From: Hyphomicrobiales bacterium
GTDB taxonomy: Bacteria > Pseudomonadota > Alphaproteobacteria > Rhizobiales > Beijerinckiaceae
DNA: 5,710 bases
Direction of reading: 5' to 3'
Assembly: GCA_015655535.1 (NCBI GenBank)
Contig: JAATEW010000302.1
Location: 1 to 5,710, forward strand
The notes beneath the pieces were generated by a model. It was not told where the DNA came from and ran no database searches. It worked only from the letters and a program-made list of their open reading frames with translations. Positions within the stretch are counted from its first letter, which is position 1, and every line of letters starts with the position of its first letter. The position numbers and the translations under genes were made by a program. Below are positions 1-4,991 of the stretch, one piece after another.

Positions 1-70
1 AGGCCTGCCCGATGATGATCGGACCGGCGCCGATGATCATGATGGTCGCGATATCGGTGCGTTTCGGCAT
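1..70 (-). CDS. carB: Carbamoyl-phosphate synthase large subunit, N-terminal fragment
   Basis: This is the start of a gene that runs off the left edge; only 23 codons are visible. They translate to MPKRTDIATIMIIGAGPIII followed by GQA. That is the very conserved CarB N-terminus (the family begins MPKRTDI, then a hydrophobic strand and GAGPIxIGQA), so the call is firm despite the length. The GAGP turn opens the first preATP-grasp fold of the synthetase. CarB, with the glutaminase subunit CarA, makes carbamoyl phosphate from bicarbonate, glutamine and two ATP in the cytoplasm, for arginine and pyrimidine synthesis. The ATG is at 70-68. A purine-rich GAGGA lies about 13 bases upstream, rather far for a ribosome binding site. 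carA is not next to it: the nearest upstream gene on the same strand encodes a DUF2237 protein, so carB is probably transcribed from its own promoter in the roughly 300-bp gap. Confidence 0.93.
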   Translation of the reverse strand, partial: MPKRTDIATIMIIGAGPIIIGQA

Positions 71-103
71 GAGTTTTGTTCAGTTCCTCGCAGCGGCGCA
101 GTC

Positions 104-124
104 GAAAAGTCGCGCCGACTTTTC
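104..124 (-). promoter_or_regulatory. Hairpin in the carB upstream/leader region
   Basis: A perfect 9-bp inverted repeat with a 3-base loop: GAAAAGTCG, loop CGC, CGACTTTTC on the plus strand. It starts 34 bases upstream of the carB start codon. The outer stem is A:T and the inner part G:C, so either strand ends the hairpin with a short run of T, as in a weak intrinsic terminator. If carB is transcribed from further upstream, this would fold in its leader. It could be an attenuator-like element or a plain RNA stability element; the sequence shows the structure only, and the role is inference. Confidence 0.35.
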
Positions 125-163
125 TAAGGTCATATTCTAGGGCCGATTTCACTTTTGGCGGTC

Positions 164-271
164 GCGTCATGCGCGGACTTGATCCGCGCATCCGGGAATT
201 CATGGTCAAGGAGAGGCGCGCTCTTTTTCAAACCCCTGCCTGGATGCGCGGATCAAGTCCGCGCATGACGC
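164..271. repeat. Palindromic intergenic repeat element with 30-bp arms
   Basis: Two perfect 30-base inverted arms, 164-193 and 242-271, are separated by 48 bases. Each arm is itself a hairpin: ATGCGCGGA, loop CTTGA, TCCGCGCAT (9-bp stem). The element can therefore fold as one long hairpin or as two short ones. Arms of this kind (GTCATGC..GGACTTGATCC..GCATCC) are a well-known dispersed repeat between genes of Hyphomicrobiales and related alphaproteobacteria, and they give spurious small proteins ending in strings like RGSSPRMT when translated. It lies in the gap between carB and the DUF2237 gene. No transposase is encoded, so it would have to be moved in trans or be a fixed relic. Confidence 0.85.
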
Positions 272-311
272 ACTGAAACGCAAGCACTCTTCCTTATCCC
301 ATTGGGAGAAA

Positions 312-326
312 CTATCCGCACGATAG
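312..326 (-). terminator. Possible weak terminator after the DUF2237 gene
   Basis: On the minus strand, 42 bases after the DUF2237 stop codon, CTATC, loop GTGCG, GATAG is followed by TTTCTCCC. The stem is only 5 bp and A+T-rich, and the T run is short, so this is a weak candidate. Nothing better lies between the gene and the palindromic repeat at 164-271, which may itself help to stop transcription before carB. Confidence 0.22.
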
Positions 327-368
327 GTTCGACCACAAGCTAGACCGTGATTTTATGCAGCGCTCTCG

Positions 369-770
369 TCAAGAAAGATCGATGGCATAACGCTTCAGGT
401 CTTCGAGCGCACAATATTCGAGCGCGCCCTCATGCGTAGCGCGCAGGACGACGCGCGGCATCTTTCCAGCCATGAAGGCTTGCTGCCAGCGCGCCGCGAC
501 CAGGCACCAGCGGTCGCCGGGCTTCAAGCCGGGAAAGCCATATTGCGGCAGCGGCGTCGAAAGGTCATTGCCGGCCTTTTTCGAGAAGGCCAGAAATTCT
601 TCGGTCGTGACGACGCAAACCGTGTGGCTGCCGGTATCCTCCAGCGACGTATCGCAACAACCGTTGCGGTAATATCCGGTCAAGGGATCGAAAGAGCAGC
701 TTTCCAGCGGTTCGCCGAGCACATTACGCGAGGGCCGGCGTCCGCTCCCGCCGGTATCATCCCTTAACAT
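369..770 (-). CDS. DUF2237 family protein
   Basis: A 133-residue soluble protein that I recognise as the DUF2237 (COG3651) family. The family has no established biochemical role that I can name. The conserved blocks are all present: NVLGEPL at 16-22, FDPLTGYYRNGCC at 27-39, HTVC at 49-52, FSKKAGNDLSTP at 62-73, FPGLKPGDRWCL at 79-90, ARWQQA at 93-98 and ATHEGALEY at 111-119. The family's hallmark cysteines are seen here as Cys25, Cys38-Cys39, Cys52 and Cys89. Such a set suggests metal binding or redox chemistry, but this is inference. No signal peptide or membrane segment is visible. The length is usual for the family and the ATG at 770 has GGGGA about six bases upstream. The gene stands alone: no same-strand gene lies close enough on either side to make an operon. 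Confidence 0.9.
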   Translation of the reverse strand: MLRDDTGGSGRRPSRNVLGEPLESCSFDPLTGYYRNGCCDTSLEDTGSHTVCVVTTEEFLAFSKKAGNDLSTPLPQYGFPGLKPGDRWCLVAARWQQAFMAGKMPRVVLRATHEGALEYCALEDLKRYAIDLS

Positions 771-1163
771 TCAATCCCCGCTTAAGGCTAAGATTGACAG
801 AGATGGCCCGTCCCGCCGGGGTCAAAAACAACCGGCAGAACCCACCCCATATCAATAAGTTACAGATATCCGCGTCGAAAGGGCCGATCGCCCGTTCGAG
901 GGATATGCTCGGGCAGAAAACCAGATTTAGCGGGGCGCGACAACCCCGCCGTCATTTTGGAGCAAAATGCGCCGGTCCACATTTCTTCTTGTGACTGTGA
1001 CCGTAAAAACACAGACAGATGAAAGTGCCTCTGCTACATAATAAGGGCTGACGACGCAGAAACCGGTCGGGGGATAACGGTTTCAATTCCGCGGACGCGG
1101 GCGAATGGGTGGCAAGAGCCCGGTTCCAAATTTGGAACCGGGCTTTCTTGCATCTGGCCGTTC
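771..1163. other. Gene-free stretch between DUF2237 and MCP genes
   Basis: I find no credible protein gene in these 393 bases; the short open frames have no family features or good start sites. It must carry the promoter of the DUF2237 gene (minus strand), but I see no clear -35/-10 pair for it. Two inverted repeats sit at the right end. The first is GAAACCG (1059-1065) with CGGTTTC (1078-1084) and a 12-base loop. The second is the 28-bp palindrome at 1117-1144, listed separately. A CATAAT box at 1037-1042 on the plus strand lies just before these structures; see the finding on a possible small RNA. No tRNA or known riboswitch was recognised. Confidence 0.6.
1117..1144 (-). terminator. Perfect 28-bp palindrome, likely intrinsic terminator of the MCP gene
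   Basis: The sequence is a perfect palindrome: AGCCCGGTTCC-AAATTT-GGAACCGGGCT, so the RNA from either strand folds to a G+C-rich stem of about 12 bp with a 4-base AATT loop. It begins 19 bases after the MCP stop codon, the expected place for a terminator of that gene. The minus-strand tail after the stem is TCTTGCC, a poor T run; the plus-strand tail, TTTCTTG, is slightly better. It could therefore work in both directions, with minus the more likely job because of the adjacent gene. Confidence 0.68.
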
Positions 1164-2864
1164 TCAGGCCGCGATTTTTTCACAAAATTCATGCGACCGG
1201 CTGAGCAGGCGCTCGGCCTGTTCGGATAATTCCTGCGTCGCCGCCAGCATGGCTTCCGCGACACGCTGCGTCTCTCCGGTCGACAGGCAGACGTCGTAGA
1301 TGACGTCGGACACATGCTTGGCATTCAAGACCATTGAATCGACGCAGCCTGTAATATTGCGCGTCGCCTGTTCTCTTTCGCCATGCGCGGATTCGAGCAC
1401 GCCGGCCATTTCGCCGATCTGTCCGATCCCGTCGATGGTGACATCGATCGCATTGACCACCTGATCGGTCGCGCCTTTCACGGCCGCGAGTTGACGCGCG
1501 ATATCGGCCGCCGCGTGCGAAGTCGCATGGGCGAGATGCTTCACCTCGGCCGCCACCACGGCGAAGCCGCGGCCCAGTTCGCCGCAACGCGCCGCTTCGA
1601 TCGTCGCGTTCAAAGCGAGAAGATTGATCTTATAGGCGACGTCGGAGATGAAATCGGCAATCTTGCTGATCGCATCGACGGCGCCGACAAGTTCATGCGC
1701 GCTTTGCGAGGTCGAGCGGCCATCCGTGACGGCTCTGATCGCGATTTGCGTCGCGTCCAGCAATTGCTCGTTCATGGCACCGACGGTTCCGGACAATTGC
1801 GTCGAGGAATGCGACAGCGAACCGACCGTTTCGATCGTCTCGGCAGACACTTTCACCACCGTCTGCGCCTGAAGATCGGTTTCGATTGCCCGATCGCGCA
1901 TGAAAGTCGCGCTTCTTTGCAATTCGCTGCTGGCGCCCGAAACGATCATGATGGCTTCCATCACGTCCTTGCGGAAAATTTCGGCGACACGGCGCCGTTC
2001 CAAAATCAACGCCCGGTCGGCCTCCGCCCGTGCCGCCGCGTGATCCTCCTCAAGCTTGCGCGTGAACAAGGCCGTGTCGCGAAACACGGTGAGCGCTTGG
2101 CTCATGACGCAGATTTCCTCGGCATAGCCGCGGTCGGAAATTTGAACGTCGAGACGCCCTTCGACAATGGCACGTGTCGTATCGGCGAGCCTTCGAAGTG
2201 GGCCGCCGATGCCGAACGCGGCCCAAAGAAGCGTGCAAATGAAAATGGCTACGTAACCCGCGGCGATCACCTCGACCGTGGACAGCAATTCCACCGATTG
2301 GACGTGCTGGGTAAATTCCGCATAGTCCTGCGCTGCGCGCCCGAGCGCGTTGGAAAGATGATTGAGGCTCGCATCGAGATCGTCGCGCAGCGGGCTGAAG
2401 CGATATTCGAGCTGGAAGTCGCGCGGCTCCGTGTCCGGCACCTGCGCGGGGCCGACGAAATGCCGCATGAAGGCGAGCATCTTTTCAAACCGGGCCTCGA
2501 TGCCGGAGAGATCATGCGCGGTCTGAGGATCGTCAGTGGCGACGTTCTGGAGCCAATGCCGGAACCGCCTCTCTTCCTGGACCAAGGTCTCTCTGATGTC
2601 TTTCAACTGCTCGGCATCGGCGGTCTGCGCGCGATAGGCAAGCACCGCGAAAGCAGCCGCCGAGCCTTTCGCCTCTGCAAGAGCAAGACGCGATGGAAAT
2701 TGCTGCTCTATGATCCGCGCATTGGCCTTTTGCAGATCATTGATCTTTTTCCAGATGACGGTCGCGCCAAATCCCGACAGCAAAGCAAACGCAATCGCGA
2801 GCAAAGCGAATTGGTGGATGAGTTTGAAATGAGCGAGGAAGCGGCGCACGGGTTCATGAACCAA
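1164..2864 (-). CDS. Methyl-accepting chemotaxis protein with HAMP domain
   Basis: A 566-residue transmembrane chemoreceptor. In order: short cytoplasmic N-terminus; first membrane helix about 19-38; periplasmic sensor region about 39-195, helical and without a recognisable PAS/Cache motif, probably a four-helix bundle; second membrane helix about 196-219; HAMP domain about 215-270 (GGPLRRLADTTRAIVEGRLD with the key proline at 222); coiled-coil signalling domain from about 300 to the end. The hairpin tip that contacts CheA/CheW is near 404-445, with NLLALNATIEAARCGE at 414-429 and GRGFAVVAAEVKHLA after it. The ligand is not predictable. No CheB/CheR-tethering pentapeptide is present; it ends CEKIAA. 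No che genes are in the window, so it must feed an array encoded elsewhere. The start is uncertain: the frame opens with TTG at 2864 shortly after an in-frame stop and has no strong ribosome binding site; GTG at 2849 is the next choice and keeps both membrane helices. Confidence 0.92.
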   Translation of the reverse strand: MVHEPVRRFLAHFKLIHQFALLAIAFALLSGFGATVIWKKINDLQKANARIIEQQFPSRLALAEAKGSAAAFAVLAYRAQTADAEQLKDIRETLVQEERRFRHWLQNVATDDPQTAHDLSGIEARFEKMLAFMRHFVGPAQVPDTEPRDFQLEYRFSPLRDDLDASLNHLSNALGRAAQDYAEFTQHVQSVELLSTVEVIAAGYVAIFICTLLWAAFGIGGPLRRLADTTRAIVEGRLDVQISDRGYAEEICVMSQALTVFRDTALFTRKLEEDHAAARAEADRALILERRRVAEIFRKDVMEAIMIVSGASSELQRSATFMRDRAIETDLQAQTVVKVSAETIETVGSLSHSSTQLSGTVGAMNEQLLDATQIAIRAVTDGRSTSQSAHELVGAVDAISKIADFISDVAYKINLLALNATIEAARCGELGRGFAVVAAEVKHLAHATSHAAADIARQLAAVKGATDQVVNAIDVTIDGIGQIGEMAGVLESAHGEREQATRNITGCVDSMVLNAKHVSDVIYDVCLSTGETQRVAEAMLAATQELSEQAERLLSRSHEFCEKIAA

Positions 2865-3001
2865 TGAATGTCGCTCGTTCTACAAAGGTTAAGCTTAAAA
2901 TTGAGTTAGAAAGCGAGTCATGCGATTGTCATATTGCGACAGTCGAGGCGCGGCATAGCGGCCTACAAGAACTGATCTAAACCGGCAGTCAGAGAAATTA
3001 A

Positions 3002-3018
3002 TCCCAATCTTATTGGGA
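3002..3018 (-). terminator. Possible terminator after the DUF4160-DUF2442 pair
   Basis: On the minus strand TCCCAAT, loop AAG, ATTGGGA forms a 7-bp stem, followed by TTAATTTCTC. It starts 35 bases after the DUF2442 stop codon. The stem is short and the T tract broken, so this is a modest candidate. It would separate the small gene pair from the chemoreceptor gene downstream. Confidence 0.35.
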
Positions 3019-3053
3019 CCAGCTGGCCAGTTGGACCTCCACTATTCCATCAA

Positions 3054-3317
3054 TCAATTTTTCGGGCGCTGAAATGTCGAACTTGCCGGCTGCCCCGCCA
3101 GCATACCTTCCAAACTTAGGTCTTCGTCCAAAGACGGCCAGTGAAGACCGAGCGGGCTGATTTCAATTTGGCCCCGCTCTTCATGTGAAGCCTTTGAAAG
3201 CTTCGGATACCAAGCAAGCGGCGTCGAGATTTCGCGCCCGTCAGAAAGCGAAACGATCAGGTTCGACTCGGTAAATCTTACTCCTGCGATTTGAGAGGAG
3301 ACATTAGTATTGCTCAC
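3054..3317 (-). CDS. DUF2442 domain protein
   Basis: A small protein of 87 residues that matches the DUF2442 family. The block VRFTESNLIVSLSDGREIST is a beta-rich core, followed by PLAWYPKL, then GLHWPSLDEDLSLEGMLAG near the C-terminus; the HWP.LDEDLS.EG.L pattern is the family signature. It has no membrane segment. The gene overlaps the end of the DUF4160 gene by 14 bases, in another frame, so the two are very probably translated as a coupled pair. I prefer GTG at 3317: it has a perfect AAGGAG seven bases upstream, whereas the TTG just before it (3320) is only four bases away. DUF2442 and DUF4160 genes are often neighbours in bacteria, and such pairs have been suggested to be toxin-antitoxin-like modules. 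Which partner does what is not settled to my knowledge, so no activity is assigned. Confidence 0.88.
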   Translation of the reverse strand: MSNTNVSSQIAGVRFTESNLIVSLSDGREISTPLAWYPKLSKASHEERGQIEISPLGLHWPSLDEDLSLEGMLAGQPASSTFQRPKN

Positions 3318-3546
3318 CAAAATGCTCCTTCCACGCGTCTAGGAGTTGAAGCCTATACATTTCTAGGGTCTTCCTTATACGCCTAACCTCCAACTCCGAG
3401 AAACCGAAATTGAGTGCAACTTCCAAGTCGCCGAGCCAAAACTTGGCCTCGCGGCCATTTGATTCAACGTGAATGTGCGGCGGCTCGTGCCCCTCGTTCG
3501 AGTAAAAGAAAGCGCGATGGCCCTCCCACCGCGGCACGGTCGGCAT
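3304..3546 (-). CDS. DUF4160 domain protein
   Basis: An 80-residue protein covering a complete DUF4160 domain. It starts MPTVPRWEGHRAFFYSNEGH, and the family hallmark FYSNEGHEPPHIHV lies at 14-27, followed by EAKFWLGDLEVALNFGFSE (33-51). The C-terminal helix contains ELEVRRIRKTLEMYRLQLLDAW (51-72), and the protein ends HFGEQY. The two histidines of PPHIHV (His24, His26), with nearby acidic residues, are the most conserved polar positions and could form an active or metal site; this is inference. It is soluble. The ATG at 3546 has a strong GGGGAGGGG just upstream. It is first in a two-gene unit, overlapping DUF2442 by 14 bases. Hand-counted G+C over the pair is about 53%, below the roughly 60% of the nearby aatA, which fits a mobile accessory module, though the difference is small. 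Confidence 0.9.
   Translation of the reverse strand: MPTVPRWEGHRAFFYSNEGHEPPHIHVESNGREAKFWLGDLEVALNFGFSELEVRRIRKTLEMYRLQLLDAWKEHFGEQY
3325..3330 (-). promoter_or_regulatory. Strong ribosome binding site for the DUF2442 gene
   Basis: AAGGAG on the minus strand, inside the last codons of the DUF4160 gene. It lies seven bases before GTG 3317 and four before TTG 3320. The spacing favours GTG as the true start. Its presence shows that the overlapping downstream frame is really translated. Confidence 0.7.
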
Positions 3547-3567
3547 ATTCCCCTCCCCAATAGCCGA

Positions 3568-3597
3568 ATTCTATTGTGCTTCGTTTGAGATTTTCAA
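3568..3597 (-). promoter_or_regulatory. Sigma70-type promoter of the DUF4160-DUF2442 unit
   Basis: On the minus strand TTGAAA (3597-3592) and TAGAAT (3573-3568) are separated by 18 bases; each matches the consensus at five of six positions. Transcription would start near 3561, giving a leader of about 15 bases that holds the GGGGAGGGG ribosome binding site of the DUF4160 gene. This is the best-looking promoter in the window. It lies in the 92-bp gap after aatA, so the pair need not depend on read-through from aatA. Confidence 0.5.
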
Positions 3598-3599
3598 AC
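3583..3599. promoter_or_regulatory. Dyad overlapping the -35 box, candidate operator
   Basis: GTTTGA, five bases, TCAAAC: a perfect 6-bp dyad with half-sites spaced like those bound by small dimeric repressors. The -35 hexamer of the proposed promoter lies inside it, so a bound protein would block polymerase. This placement resembles self-regulated two-gene modules. It could also form a weak hairpin at the end of the aatA transcript. No regulator binding can be shown from sequence alone. Confidence 0.33.
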
Positions 3600-3638
3600 C
3601 CGTATCGTGCGGTGCGAGGCGCGCAGCGGCGCCAAGCA

Positions 3639-4841
3639 TCATATCAGCGAGGCGCAAAACCGTTGGATCTTAGTGCAGGCGTCTTCGAGCAACTCGGTCT
3701 TGGTCGCATAGGAAATGCGGAAATTCGGGCCAAGCCCGAAGGCCGAGCCTTGCACGACGGCGACGCCCTCGGCTTCGAGCAGCGCGGAAACAAAATCCTC
3801 ATCGCTCGCGATTGTTTTTCCCTCCGGCGTTGTCTTGCCGATCGCCTCGGCGCAGGAGGGATAGACATAAAAGGCGCCTTCCGGCGACGGGCATTTCAGA
3901 TATTTCGCCTGATTGAGCATGGAGACGACGAGATCGCGCCGGCTCTCGAAAATTTTGCGGCGCTCGGGAATAAAATCCTGCGGGCCGGTCAAAGCTTCGA
4001 CAGAGGCCCATTGCGCGATCGAACAGGCGCCCGAGGTTTGCTGGCCTTGCAGCATGTCCATCGCCTTGATGAGCGGCTCTGGCCCCGCCGCATAGCCAAT
4101 GCGCCAGCCGGTCATGGCATAGGATTTCGAAACCCCATTCATCGTCAGCGTGCGGTCGATCAAAGCAGGCTCGACTTGCGCCGGCGTGGTGAAGGTGAAA
4201 TCGCCATAGGTCAGATGTTCGTAAATATCGTCGGTCAGAACCCAGACATGCGGGTGGCGCAGAAGCACATCGGTCAGTGCCTTCAATTGCGCATGTGTAT
4301 AGGCGGCGCCTGACGGGTTCGACGGCGAATTCAACAAAAGCCATTTCGTCTTCGGCGTAATCGCACGGTCGAGATCGGCGGCTTGCAGTTTGAAGCCATG
4401 CTCCATCGTCGTTGCGACAGGCACGGGCGTGCCGCCGGCAATCGCCACCATGTCCGGATAGCTCACCCAATAAGGCGCCGGGATGATCACTTCATCGCCG
4501 GCATTGAGCGTCGCGAGAAATGCATTGAAGAGGATATGCTTGCCGCCGGTCCCGACGATCGTCTGCGAGGCTTTGTAATCAAGCCCGTTCTCGCGCTTGA
4601 ACTTTGCCGCGATCGCCTCGCGCAACGGCTGGATGCCGAGCACCGGCGTATATTTCGTCTCGCCGCGCTGGATGGCGGTAATGGCGGCTTGCTTGATGTT
4701 CTCGGGCGTGTCGAAGTCCGGCTCGCCAACCGACAGCGAGATGATGTCGCGCCCCGCGGCCTTCAGTTCGCGCGCTTTCTGCGTCGCCGCGATGGTCGCG
4801 GACGGCTTAACACGCAGAAGGGCGTCGGAAATGAAGGCCAT
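3639..4841 (-). CDS. aatA: Aspartate aminotransferase, class I-beta (pyridoxal phosphate enzyme)
   Basis: A complete 400-residue fold-type I aminotransferase that swaps the amino group between aspartate/2-oxoglutarate and oxaloacetate/glutamate in the cytoplasm. Some members of this subgroup also transaminate prephenate to arogenate, so a double role is possible. Landmarks: MAFISDALLRVKPSATIAAT at the N-terminus; GEPDFDTP (39-46); GTGGK (97-101), phosphate-binding turn; NSPSNPSG (171-178) with the cofactor-binding Asn175; DDIYEHL (204-210) with Asp204 for the pyridine nitrogen and Tyr207; SKSYAMTGWRIGY (238-250) with the cofactor lysine Lys239 and phosphate-binding Arg247; FRISY with Arg375 for the substrate carboxylate. 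All key residues are intact. I chose ATG 4841 although the frame stays open to 4916: it gives the exact N-terminus of rhizobial AatA and has GAGGA about nine bases upstream, while the 25 extra residues are basic and unlike the family. Divergent from the GT87 gene; single-gene unit. Confidence 0.95.
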   Translation of the reverse strand: MAFISDALLRVKPSATIAATQKARELKAAGRDIISLSVGEPDFDTPENIKQAAITAIQRGETKYTPVLGIQPLREAIAAKFKRENGLDYKASQTIVGTGGKHILFNAFLATLNAGDEVIIPAPYWVSYPDMVAIAGGTPVPVATTMEHGFKLQAADLDRAITPKTKWLLLNSPSNPSGAAYTHAQLKALTDVLLRHPHVWVLTDDIYEHLTYGDFTFTTPAQVEPALIDRTLTMNGVSKSYAMTGWRIGYAAGPEPLIKAMDMLQGQQTSGACSIAQWASVEALTGPQDFIPERRKIFESRRDLVVSMLNQAKYLKCPSPEGAFYVYPSCAEAIGKTTPEGKTIASDEDFVSALLEAEGVAVVQGSAFGLGPNFRISYATKTELLEDACTKIQRFCASLI

Positions 4842-4991
4842 GGCGTAAATTCCTCGTAGGATGTCGCGTGAGCTTTTTGCGCGGCGCAACGTAGTGACGC
4901 TCAAGCGAGGCCGCAAGCTCTGTTTCGCGTCGGCGGTCGCTGAGGATTATTTAAGCGCGACGAGCGACTATGCCCATTTCGACGAGGGTCC
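4842..4991. other. Divergent promoter region between aatA and the GT87 gene
   Basis: These 150 bases separate two genes that read away from each other, so they must hold both promoters. No good -35/-10 pair stands out on either strand. A perfect 13-base dyad, TTGCGC-G-GCGCAA, lies at 4877-4889, about 36 bases upstream of the aatA start; it could be an operator or a small hairpin in the aatA leader. A GAGGG just before 4992 serves as the ribosome binding site of the plus-strand gene. Confidence 0.4.

Noticed and set aside
76..276. A 66-codon plus-strand open frame upstream of carB
   Set aside because: More than half of it is the translated palindromic repeat (MRGLDPRI and RGSSPRMT strings), a well-known false gene of this repeat type.
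1050..1100. A tRNA-like or T-arm-like stretch (CGGTTTCAATTCCG)
   Set aside because: The arms do not pair as a T stem, and no anticodon or acceptor stem can be built around it.
1383..2867. A 494-codon open frame on the plus strand, antisense to the whole first three quarters of the chemoreceptor gene
   Set aside because: Its product is rich in Arg, Asp, His and Gly with no domain pattern, as expected from the mirror of a G+C-rich coding frame. The minus-strand frame encodes a clear MCP, so this is a shadow.
3618..3633. GGCGC/GCGCC hairpin just after the aatA stop codon as a terminator
   Set aside because: The stem is only 5 bp and no T run follows it on the minus strand, so it is not a convincing terminator.
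3576..4313. A 245-codon plus-strand open frame opposite aatA
   Set aside because: It lies antisense to a fully conserved aminotransferase, has an Arg/Gly-rich composition and no recognisable family.
4842..4916. A 25-residue N-terminal extension of the aspartate aminotransferase
   Set aside because: The extension is basic and unlike the family. The ATG at 4841 gives the standard 400-residue protein and has a fitting ribosome binding site.
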